DNA from: Sphingomonadales bacterium
GTDB taxonomy: Bacteria; Pseudomonadota; Alphaproteobacteria; Sphingomonadales; Sphingomonadaceae
Reading direction: 5' to 3'
NCBI GenBank assembly: GCA_016707885.1
Contig: JADJGU010000008.1
Coordinates: 1-64,000, forward strand
Length of the DNA: 64,000 nucleotides
The position numbers and the translations under genes are program-made. This document shows positions 17,132 through 24,432 of the stretch, one piece after another. How positions within the stretch are numbered: the stretch's first letter is position 1; every line of letters begins with the position of its first letter. The notes under the pieces are model-generated. The model did not search any database, was not told where the DNA came from, and saw nothing but the letters and a program-made list of their open reading frames with translations.

Positions 17132-17179
17132 TGCCGCGTACTGCTGTCGATGGTGTCTTTCAATCAGCAAACATAAGTT

Positions 17180-17206
17180 CATTTTCAGACAGATGTCTAG
17201 AAAATG
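17180..17206. promoter_or_regulatory. imperfect 27-bp inverted repeat before the hydroxylase gene
   Basis: CATTTTC with AGACA on the left is matched by TGTCT and GAAAATG on the right, with one unpaired base. It ends just before the ribosome site of the downstream gene, a position suited to repression. The shared core TGTC(T/C) with the repeat at 17116 suggests one regulator binds both. Confidence 0.45.
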
Positions 17207-17217
17207 GAGCGTGATGT

Positions 17218-18120
17218 ATGGCAAGTGTTATTGCAGGCAATGTCGACGGTCAGGATAGCATCGGACGCATTATGGTACGGTGGGGGCTTTACCCCTTTCT
17301 ATGGACCGTCAAACTCGGAACCTTCTACCTGCTCTGGTTTACAGACGTCGCGCCCGAAAACCTCTCGTCCCTGAGCGCGGCTTTTGTTTTCATCCTGTGC
17401 CTGGTTTTGGAGCTGGTCTATCCATACGAAAAGCGTTGGGGGATGACGTGGCGCAGCTTGTGGTCCGATGCCAAATTTGTCGCTCCAAACGGCCTGACGC
17501 TATATGCATTGGGTTTCGTGTTGGCCTATTTGGGGATCAAGGCCTCGGCCAGCCTTTCAGGCATTGCCAGCAATTGGCCGATAGCAGTTCAGTTGATCGC
17601 TTGTTTACTGATTTATGAAGGCCTCAACTACGCAATCCATCGCGCCATGCACGAAATGCCGGGGAAATTCGTTGGGTGGCTATGGAAAGTGCATGCGGCG
17701 CATCACTTGCCGCCGCGCTTATATTTGGTGATGCACGCCGTCTTTCACCCGATCAATGCCATCATCATTCGCGCGGTGGCAATCGTCGTGCCGATCTGGA
17801 TCATGGGGTATGATCAGATGGTCGTGGCGATGTTTGGCATGATTCTCAGCCTGCACGGCATCATCAGCCATTTCAATGTCGACATGCGCATGGGCTGGGC
17901 GAATTATCTGTTCGTTGGTCCTGAGTTGCACCGTTACCATCACAGTGCACGCCCGGAGGAATGCAAGAATTACGGGGCAACGCTCTCCATATTCGACCAG
18001 CTATTCGGGACTTTCGTTTATCGGCCCGGCGTTCCGCCCCGTGAACTGGGTGTGATGCCCGAAAGCGGGCTGCCGGATTATGACAAGACGGGAGCTGTAC
18101 TCGCCTTGCCGTTCCGCTGA
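17218..18120 (+). CDS. sterol desaturase / fatty acid hydroxylase family membrane protein
   Basis: 300 aa with several transmembrane helices in the first half. The eight-histidine di-iron pattern of the family is present: HRAMHEMPG, HAAHHLPPR, HGIISH and HRYHHS. Such enzymes hydroxylate or desaturate sterols, carotenoids or fatty acyl chains at the membrane. In sphingomonads plausible substrates are carotenoids or sphingolipid acyl chains; sequence does not decide. The start has GGAG eight bases upstream. Expression is probably set by the divergent TetR regulator. Confidence 0.85.
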   Translation: MASVIAGNVDGQDSIGRIMVRWGLYPFLWTVKLGTFYLLWFTDVAPENLSSLSAAFVFILCLVLELVYPYEKRWGMTWRSLWSDAKFVAPNGLTLYALGFVLAYLGIKASASLSGIASNWPIAVQLIACLLIYEGLNYAIHRAMHEMPGKFVGWLWKVHAAHHLPPRLYLVMHAVFHPINAIIIRAVAIVVPIWIMGYDQMVVAMFGMILSLHGIISHFNVDMRMGWANYLFVGPELHRYHHSARPEECKNYGATLSIFDQLFGTFVYRPGVPPRELGVMPESGLPDYDKTGAVLALPFR

Positions 18121-18201
18121 TGGGGCGGTGAAACTGCGTCAATTGTGGATGCGGGTTTGCAGCGGCTAGCCAAAGCTGCCTTGGCTGACTAGCTAGGTGC
18201 C

Positions 18202-19014
18202 ATGCCAGAGCTTCCCGAAGTCGAAACCACCGTTGCTGGCCTGCGAGCCGTGCTCGATGGCGAAGTGATAGTCCGCGCCGAACCGCGACGGGCCGATTTG
18301 CGCTGGCCGATCCCGGTCGATATCCGCCAGCGGTTGACGGGAGCACGAGTGACGGGGCTTGGACGGCGCGCGAAATATGGGCTTATCCACACCGACCGTG
18401 ACGATACATTGATCTTTCATTTGGGTATGTCGGGCCGGTGGAGGGTCGATCCGGAGGAAATCGAAAAGCACGACCATTTCATTCTCGAGACCGGCGCAAG
18501 CAGGGTGGTCGCCTTGAATGACCACCGGCGCTTTGGATCGCTCGATATTGTCCGCCGTGACGAACTCGATAGCTTCCGCCATTTCATCGCGATGGGGCCG
18601 GAGCCGCTGGACGATGCGTTCGATACAACGGTGCTGCACGCGGCGCTTAAAGCGCGCAAGGCGCCAATCAAGGCGGTGTTGCTCAACCAGTCGATCGTGG
18701 CGGGATTGGGCAATATCTATGTGTGCGAAGCGCTGCACATGGCCGGGATTTCACCGGTGACGCCTGCGATCAAGATAAGCCGTCCACGTGCGGAAAAGCT
18801 GGTGATTGCCATCAAAGACGTATTGGCCGCAGCGATCAAGGCGGGTGGTTCAACGCTACGCGATTTTGCCGCACCCGATGGCGAGCTTGGCTATTTCGCC
18901 AAGAATTGGTTGGTTTATGGCCGCGAAGGTCAATCATGCCATTGCGGCGCAACCGTGGAGCGACGCGTTGATTCGGGCAGATCGACCTTCTACTGCCCGA
19001 AATGTCAGCGTTAG
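18202..19014 (+). CDS. mutM: formamidopyrimidine-DNA glycosylase
   Basis: 270 aa. The catalytic N-terminus is MPELPEVET (Pro2 nucleophile after Met removal, Glu3), the helix-two-turn-helix region includes NQSIVAGLGNIY, and the C-terminal zinc finger uses CHCG and CPKC cysteines. It excises 8-oxoguanine and formamidopyrimidines. The length is standard. It is followed by rpsT on the same strand, but rpsT appears to have its own promoter. Confidence 0.96.
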   Translation: MPELPEVETTVAGLRAVLDGEVIVRAEPRRADLRWPIPVDIRQRLTGARVTGLGRRAKYGLIHTDRDDTLIFHLGMSGRWRVDPEEIEKHDHFILETGASRVVALNDHRRFGSLDIVRRDELDSFRHFIAMGPEPLDDAFDTTVLHAALKARKAPIKAVLLNQSIVAGLGNIYVCEALHMAGISPVTPAIKISRPRAEKLVIAIKDVLAAAIKAGGSTLRDFAAPDGELGYFAKNWLVYGREGQSCHCGATVERRVDSGRSTFYCPKCQR

Positions 19015-19029
19015 TGCGGCAATTCGCGG

Positions 19030-19058
19030 TTGACGAATCTGTATAGCATGGCTAAGGG
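19030..19058 (+). promoter_or_regulatory. candidate rpsT promoter
   Basis: TTGACG at 19030-19035 and TAAGGG at 19053-19058 are 17 bp apart, about 80 bp upstream of rpsT. The same arrangement (TTGACT, 17 bp, TAAAGG) lies upstream of rpmH. The -10 element is weak against the sigma70 consensus, so the call is tentative. Confidence 0.4.
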
Positions 19059-19135
19059 CGGCGCTTCATCGGGTCCGGTCGAGAATTTTCTCCGGTTCTG
19101 GATGCCCGTAACTATCTGATTTTTTGAGGACTGAA

Positions 19136-19399
19136 ATGGCCAATACGCCGCAAGCAAAAAAGCGTATCCGTCGCAACGCGCGTCGCAACGAAATTAACGG
19201 CAACCGCGTCAGCCGTATCCGTACCTTCGTGAAGAAGGTTGAAGCCGCTCTCGAAGCTGGTGACAAGTCTGCTGCTGCTGCTGCGCTGGTCGCTGCCCAA
19301 CCCGAACTGGCTCGTGGCGTTTCGAAGGGCGTGCTTCACAAGAATATGGCATCGCGCAAGTTCAGCCGCCTGACGAAGCGCGTCGCTGCACTTGGCTGA
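19136..19399 (+). CDS. rpsT: 30S ribosomal protein S20
   Basis: 87 aa from ATG 19136, preceded by GAGG at correct spacing; an in-frame start 12 bp upstream lacks a site. The sequence is the typical basic S20 helical bundle, beginning MANTPQAKKRIRRNARRNE and ending with the conserved SRLTKRVAAL. It binds 16S rRNA early in small-subunit assembly. The rpsT-dnaA neighbourhood is common in alphaproteobacteria. A strong hairpin terminator follows. Confidence 0.97.
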   Translation: MANTPQAKKRIRRNARRNEINGNRVSRIRTFVKKVEAALEAGDKSAAAAALVAAQPELARGVSKGVLHKNMASRKFSRLTKRVAALG

Positions 19400-19410
19400 T
19401 TCGGCTTTTC

Positions 19411-19435
19411 CACAAGGGTGAGATCGACCCTTGTG
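19411..19435. other. 9-bp perfect stem-loop downstream of rpsT
   Basis: CACAAGGGT and ACCCTTGTG enclose a 7-base loop 12 bp after the rpsT stop, without a T-run. It may protect the 3' end of the rpsT message or work with the terminator that follows. TTTTCCACA overlapping its left arm is one mismatch from a DnaA box. Confidence 0.5.
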
Positions 19436-19453
19436 GCTGTAAACAAAGTTAAC

Positions 19454-19485
19454 GGCCCGCCCTCGTTCGGCGGGCCTTCTTTTTT
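19454..19485 (+). terminator. Rho-independent terminator of rpsT
   Basis: GGCCCGCC and GGCGGGCC form an 8-bp GC-rich stem with a 7-base loop, followed by TTCTTTTTT. It separates the rpsT transcript from the dnaA leader. Confidence 0.85.
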
Positions 19486-19853
19486 GCCTGATCGTTGCGA
19501 TGCCGCAAAGTGCGCATTTCCCGCGATTCGGCATGTGTTGACAACGAGTTAAGCAAAATAATAGTTGAAAAACAGCGGGTTAAAAAAAATTCAACGTAAT
19601 TTCAGCGCTTGAATAGAGTCAATGCGAATTATTTCATTTTTTTTGCGGTCGGCCCCTTGATCGACTCAAAGGCGCATGGCTAAACAACAGGTTCCAGCAG
19701 CGTGCGATCAACGTCGCATCTGTCTCAATCGAGAATGACATGTAAAGGATCTCTGCACAAGATGTGGGGATGCGGTGGGCCTGTGTCAGGCGATGGGAGA
19801 GGTGTGAGCGCAACAATAATAGCCGTCGCTGGTGGGGTGAAAGGGGTGGCTAA
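19486..19853. other. AT-rich rpsT-dnaA intergenic region
   Basis: 368 bp with no gene. The stretch 19530-19650 is markedly AT-rich, with A and T runs of eight (around 19583 and 19635) and a TTGACA at 19538-19543 that could be a dnaA promoter -35 element; no convincing -10 is seen. I found no exact TTATCCACA DnaA box. It most likely holds the dnaA promoter and leader. An origin role is possible but not supported by box clusters. Confidence 0.5.
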
Positions 19854-21254
19854 GTGACGCTGAAAGTCGTGCGGTCGGAGCAAGAAAATATGGGCGGCTC
19901 CGCATTTGAATCCGATTGGCAAAATGTAGCATCGCGCTTGCGTCGTGATCTGGGGGCCCAGATTTATGGACAATGGATTCGTTCGATAGCGCTAGGCGAT
20001 TTTTGCGAATTGACCGGCACGCTGGAACTGCTGACGCCTTCCGACTTTTCGGCGAGTTGGGTATCCGATCACTATGCCGATCGTATTCGTCTGGCGTGGT
20101 CGAGCATCAATCCAGCTGTCCGCCAGCTGAAAATACGTACCAAGCCCGGCGCAGCGCGCGTCGAGATGCTGCAGGGTAATGGCCTGGCCGAGCGTCCGGC
20201 GGCTGTCCACGTCAACGATGCACTGCCGGTTCGTAGCCAGCTTGACCCTCGCATGACTTTTGCGAATTTCGTAAAAGGCCAGACCAATGCACTGGCTTTG
20301 AGCGCAGCCGAACGCGTTGCCGCAGTCGAACGTCCGCTGTTCAATCCGCTGTATCTGCAGGCTGCAACGGGGCAGGGTAAGACCCACCTGATGCACGCGA
20401 TCGGCCATGCCTATGCTGAGGTGAACCCCGACGCTCAGATCCTGTATATGTCGGCGGAAAAGTTCATGATGGAGTTCGTCTCCGCCATGCGTCGTAAGGA
20501 AGTGATGGAATTCAAGGCGCGCCTGCGTGCCGTCGACGTCCTTCTGATCGACGATATCCAGTTCATCATCGGCAAAGTGTCGACACAGGAAGAATTCCTA
20601 CATACCGTTGACGCTATTATCGGCGCAGGGAAGCGCCTTGTCGTTGCCGCCGACCGAGCGCCACAGGCGCTGGACGGTGTAGACCAGCGCATCCTGTCGC
20701 GCCTGTCGATGGGCCTCGTCGCCGATATTCAGCCCGCTGATCTGGAACTTCGCCGCTCGATCCTGAACCAGCGTCTGGCTAACATGCCTGACACGCAGGT
20801 GGGCGAAGATGTGATCGAGTTTCTCGCGCGCACCATCAGTCGCAATGTCCGTGAACTCGAAGGCGGCCTCAACAAGCTGATCGCCTATTCGCAACTGACC
20901 GGGAAGCCGATCACACGCACATTGGCCGAAGAGCAGCTGAAAGACATTCTCAGCGCTTGCCGCCGCCGTATCACCATCGATGAAATCCAGCGTGCAGTAT
21001 GCGAATATTATCGCATCGACCGCAGCGAAATGTCTTCGAAGCGCCGCGCACGCGCAGTGGTTCGTCCGCGTCAAGTCGCGATGTATCTCGCCAAGGTAAT
21101 GACACCGCGCAGCTATCCGGAAATCGGACGCAAATTCGGCGGTCGTGACCATTCGACGGTCATCCATGCTGTACGTCTGGTCGAAGACCTACGCCGGATG
21201 GACAATGACATGGACAATGATGTCCGTGCCTTGCTCCGCCAGCTAGAGGCCTGA
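19854..21254 (+). CDS. dnaA: chromosomal replication initiator protein DnaA
   Basis: 466 aa from a GTG start; ATG 19890 with GGAG upstream is an alternative that would remove 12 residues. Domain I is at the N-terminus, the AAA+ ATPase spans about 135-345 with Walker A ATGQGKTH (171-178) and Walker B LLIDDIQFI (230-238). Domain IV carries the DnaA-box signature GGRDHSTVIHAV near the C-terminus. The P-loop lacks the usual first glycine (Ala-Ala-Thr-Gly instead of Gly-Gly-x-Gly). It initiates chromosome replication. Confidence 0.97.
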   Translation: MTLKVVRSEQENMGGSAFESDWQNVASRLRRDLGAQIYGQWIRSIALGDFCELTGTLELLTPSDFSASWVSDHYADRIRLAWSSINPAVRQLKIRTKPGAARVEMLQGNGLAERPAAVHVNDALPVRSQLDPRMTFANFVKGQTNALALSAAERVAAVERPLFNPLYLQAATGQGKTHLMHAIGHAYAEVNPDAQILYMSAEKFMMEFVSAMRRKEVMEFKARLRAVDVLLIDDIQFIIGKVSTQEEFLHTVDAIIGAGKRLVVAADRAPQALDGVDQRILSRLSMGLVADIQPADLELRRSILNQRLANMPDTQVGEDVIEFLARTISRNVRELEGGLNKLIAYSQLTGKPITRTLAEEQLKDILSACRRRITIDEIQRAVCEYYRIDRSEMSSKRRARAVVRPRQVAMYLAKVMTPRSYPEIGRKFGGRDHSTVIHAVRLVEDLRRMDNDMDNDVRALLRQLEA

Positions 21255-21330
21255 ACTAGTTACATAAGCGCCTTCCCTTGCAGGAGACAGCAGACTATCC
21301 CGGGTGCGAGACGGACTCGGGAGGTTCTTG

Positions 21331-22548
21331 ATGGCTAAATTCTGCATTCAATGTGGCAGTGCCCTGAATGATGGCGCGCGCTTCTGCGGCAGTTGCGGTG
21401 CGGTTGTGCCAAACGGTGATGCCGGTCCGCCATCGCCACCTGCTTCGTCTTTTGAGCCAATTGCAGCTCCGATTGCACCTCCCCCGGCACCCGAACCCGT
21501 TTCTTCGGGTATCGAGCCGCAGAGTTATGCATCCGAAACCTTAGGTGACGAAAAGAAAGGGCCAAATTGGCTGTTGATAGGGGGTGGCGTCGGCATTCTC
21601 GCTTTGCTTCTGCTCTATTATTTCCTGTTCCTGCACGATGATATGACAGGCAATGGTTTGGAAGACCGGGTTCAGCAGTCGCCGGCCGCCGAAGAAGTCG
21701 CTGTAGAAAAACAATATTATGCGGTTGCCGACGCGAATATCCGCGACAAAGCGACGGCACAGGGCAGCACCGTTTTAGGCAAGCTCGCGCGCGGTGCCAC
21801 TGCAAGCGGCAAAGTGATTTTGGGTGAAGACGGGACTAGCGATTGGCTGGAGCTTGCCGACGGCAAAGGCTTTATCGCGACTGTGAATCTGTCCGAAACC
21901 CAGCCGCCCGAAATCGTCAAGCCGTTGGGCGACAAAGCATGGGTCGTCGACAAGCCGGTCGAACTATGGTCTCAACCCGATACGGCTTCGACATTGGTTG
22001 ATCGCGTCGCCGCGGGCACCACGCTGTCGTTTTTTGGTTTAACCGCCAATGATTTCATCGAAGTGAAACTGAAAAAAGGCGGGGTTGGCTATCTTGCCGA
22101 CGGTGCGCGGATTGCTTCCTTAGCCAATGGCAAACCGATTGCGCTCGCTTTCAACCCCAATAGCTGCAGCTTTGGTCCTGAAATTGATGCCATGTTTAGT
22201 TCAATGGGGGATCGCATTCGTGCTGGCTACAAAGCATTGGAGAATAAGGATTTCCCAAGCGAAGAAGCGCGAGCCAAGGCGCTTGTCGCTTCAGAGGGCA
22301 AAAGCACGTTCGAAAAACTTCAGCGCAGCTATGAAGGTCTGACCGTCACCGGAATTGCGCAGCATTATGAATCGCAGTCGGTCTATTTTGCCGAACCGGC
22401 CGCCAAGGTCATCGAAGTGTTTCGGTCCAAAGGCTATAAGATTGGCAAAGACGGCCAGTTCCCGAGCAGCGACCTCTATGCAGGCATCGCCAATACCCAA
22501 GCTGAAGGGAGTAAATTCGGCAAGTCTGACCTGACCTGCGGAGTCTGA
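21331..22548 (+). CDS. zinc-ribbon, single-pass membrane protein with SH3-like repeats
   Basis: 405 aa from ATG 21331, preceded by GGGAGG. An N-terminal zinc ribbon (CIQCG and CGSCG, residues 5-23) is followed by a Pro-rich linker, a transmembrane helix (about 85-107) and two SH3b-like modules in the exported part (about 130-195 and 205-265), then a C-terminal domain I do not recognise. The layout, cytoplasmic zinc ribbon plus outward bacterial SH3 domains, suggests a cell-envelope or stress sensor. It has its own terminator and sits 76 bp after dnaA. Confidence 0.75.
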   Translation: MAKFCIQCGSALNDGARFCGSCGAVVPNGDAGPPSPPASSFEPIAAPIAPPPAPEPVSSGIEPQSYASETLGDEKKGPNWLLIGGGVGILALLLLYYFLFLHDDMTGNGLEDRVQQSPAAEEVAVEKQYYAVADANIRDKATAQGSTVLGKLARGATASGKVILGEDGTSDWLELADGKGFIATVNLSETQPPEIVKPLGDKAWVVDKPVELWSQPDTASTLVDRVAAGTTLSFFGLTANDFIEVKLKKGGVGYLADGARIASLANGKPIALAFNPNSCSFGPEIDAMFSSMGDRIRAGYKALENKDFPSEEARAKALVASEGKSTFEKLQRSYEGLTVTGIAQHYESQSVYFAEPAAKVIEVFRSKGYKIGKDGQFPSSDLYAGIANTQAEGSKFGKSDLTCGV

Positions 22549-22554
22549 AGAAAT

Positions 22555-22590
22555 AAAAGCCCCGCTGGGTAAATTCCAAGCGGGGCTTTT
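22555..22590 (+). terminator. Rho-independent terminator (bidirectional-looking)
   Basis: AAAAGCCCCGCT and AGCGGGGCTTTT form a 12-bp perfect stem with a 12-base loop, with A and T runs on both sides. It lies between the zinc-ribbon gene and the convergent DUF4136 gene and can serve both. Confidence 0.85.
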
Positions 22591-22615
22591 GCGTGTCGCC
22601 GGCCGTCCAGTCAGC

Positions 22616-23308
22616 CTATTTCTTTTTGCCGCTTTCCTCTGGTGCGACCGAAATGCGCACGGTTTCACCGCCATTCCCGGGGAAACCCGTGAACATTGCG
22701 GTGACCAGATTGGGTACCAGATAGGGCAGGCGGTTTGAACGCGACTTGGCTTCGGCCTTGCCTTCGAACAGGCGTTGGCCGGTTGCGCTGTTTTCGATCT
22801 TTATCTCTATTCCGCTCGTATAAACGGTATAGCTGCGTACGTCATAGCCGCGACCAAAGCCGGGGCCGTACAAAAACGGATCATTCCAGCCATAGACATA
22901 GCGTGCACCACGCGGCGTGCGGACGATATAGGGACGGTAATAGCCCCGACCGAAACCATAGCGGCCATAGCCCCAGAATGGATCGTAAAAGGGATCGTCA
23001 TAAACGACGGTGCGTTCTTTGCCGTCATCGACGCCATAGCCAAATTTGACTGTCAGGTCCGCAGGTGCGCCGGGCGCTGCCGGAACATAACCGACTTTGG
23101 TCATCTCGGCGGTGACCATAGCGGCATATTGGCCAAATTCGATCCCGCCATCTTGTGCAGGATCGGCAGCTTTGACGGTGAAAGTCTGGCCTTGCGGCGC
23201 TGGCATTTGCTGGAAGCGCGACACATCGGCCTTGAACGGCGTCGCGCATGCGCCAAGGGTCAGCAGCAGTGCTGGGGCCAGAATTGTAGCAGCTTTACGC
23301 ATTGACAT
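22616..23308 (-). CDS. DUF4136-type lipoprotein
   Basis: 230 aa from ATG 23308, with GGAGG five bases upstream. Lipoprotein signal peptide with lipobox LGAC (Cys21). The remainder matches the DUF4136 pattern: an N-terminal tether region, a Gly/Tyr-rich segment (WGYGRYGFGRGYYRPY) and the C-terminal VYTSGIEIKIENSATGQ region. These are small outer-membrane-associated lipoproteins of unknown role. Confidence 0.75.
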   Translation of the reverse strand: MSMRKAATILAPALLLTLGACATPFKADVSRFQQMPAPQGQTFTVKAADPAQDGGIEFGQYAAMVTAEMTKVGYVPAAPGAPADLTVKFGYGVDDGKERTVVYDDPFYDPFWGYGRYGFGRGYYRPYIVRTPRGARYVYGWNDPFLYGPGFGRGYDVRSYTVYTSGIEIKIENSATGQRLFEGKAEAKSRSNRLPYLVPNLVTAMFTGFPGNGGETVRISVAPEESGKKK

Positions 23309-23419
23309 AATTACCTCCGTTTCCGCCAATATAGGCGGGCTTGCGGCGATATCTATCTGAAAAGCGCTGAACTGTGGTTGAACGGAACTGTGTTCAGCCA
23401 GCAGACATGTAACAAAGTG

Positions 23420-24418
23420 TCAGCGCAGAAGTCCAAGCGCCTGATAGGTCCGCTCCAGAGTCGGTTCGGCCAGCGCCCGCGCCCTTTCGGCTCCGCGGCG
23501 TAAAGCGGTATCGATTGCAGCCGTATCGTTGCGCAGTGCGGTAAATCGTTCGGCAATCGGAGCAAGCCTGCTGACCAGCAGTTCACCCAATGCAGGTTTG
23601 AACGAGCCAAAGCCCTGCCCAGCAAATTGTGCGAGTACAGCGTCCACGCTGCTACCTTCCAGAACAGCCTATATCCCGACTAGGTTTTCCGCTTCGGGTC
23701 GGTTTATCAGACCTTCCTTGTCGCCCGGCAATGGTTCGGGGTCGGTTTTGGCCTTGCGCACCTTCTGCATGATCGTGTCGGCATCGTCGGTCAGGTTGAT
23801 GCGGCTCATGTCCGAAGGATCGGACTTGCTCATTTTGGCCGTGCCATCGCGCAGCGACATGATGCGCGCTGCTTCGGGCGGGATGATCGGTTCGGGCAGG
23901 GTGAATATTTCTTCGCCATTTCCGAAATCATTGTTGAACTTCTGCGCAATGTCGCGCGCCAGTTCGAGATGCTGTTTCTGATCTTCGCCAACCGGCACAT
24001 GGGTTGCCTGATAGAGCAGGACATCAGCGGCCTGCAGTACCGGGTAAGTGAACAGTGCGACTGAAGCTCCCTCGCGGTTCTTTCCCGCTTTATCCTTCCA
24101 CTGCGTCATGCGGTTGAGCCAACCCATCCGCGCGGTACCGTTGAGCAACCATTGCAACTGGCTATGCGCCGGTACCTGCGTCTGGTTGAACAGGATCGAC
24201 TTGTCAGTATCAATTCCGCAGGCAATCAGCGCCGCCGCCATCTCGCGTGTGTTGGCGGCTAGTTCGGCAGGAACATGCGGCTGCGAGATCGCATGTAGAT
24301 CGGCAAGAAAGAACAGGCATTCGCCCTCTTCCTGCATCTTCACCCAATTCTTAATCGCCCCCAGATAGTTGCCTAGATGCAAATTTCCGGTGGGCTGAAT
24401 GCCCGAGACGACACGCAT
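23420..24418 (-). pseudogene. trpS: tryptophanyl-tRNA synthetase gene with in-frame amber codon
   Basis: From ATG 24418 (AGGGAAA upstream) the frame encodes the class I catalytic domain with PTGNLHLGNYLG (HIGH-like), PVGEDQKQH and KMSKSDPSD (KMSKS). After NRPEAENLVGI it meets TAG at 23671-23669, where homologues have Tyr (GIYA). The same frame continues without shift as AVLEGSSVDAVLAQF to 23420, completing the helical anticodon-binding domain, about 332 residues in all. trpS is essential, so a real loss is unlikely unless a second copy or an amber suppressor exists. murJ ends 14 bp upstream on the same strand. Confidence 0.88.
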
Positions 24419-24432
24419 GTTATGCACTTTCC

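Noticed and set aside
19406..19414. TTTTCCACA as a DnaA box of an origin next to dnaA
   Set aside because: It is a single near-match inside a hairpin arm; no cluster of boxes is seen, so an origin call is not supported.
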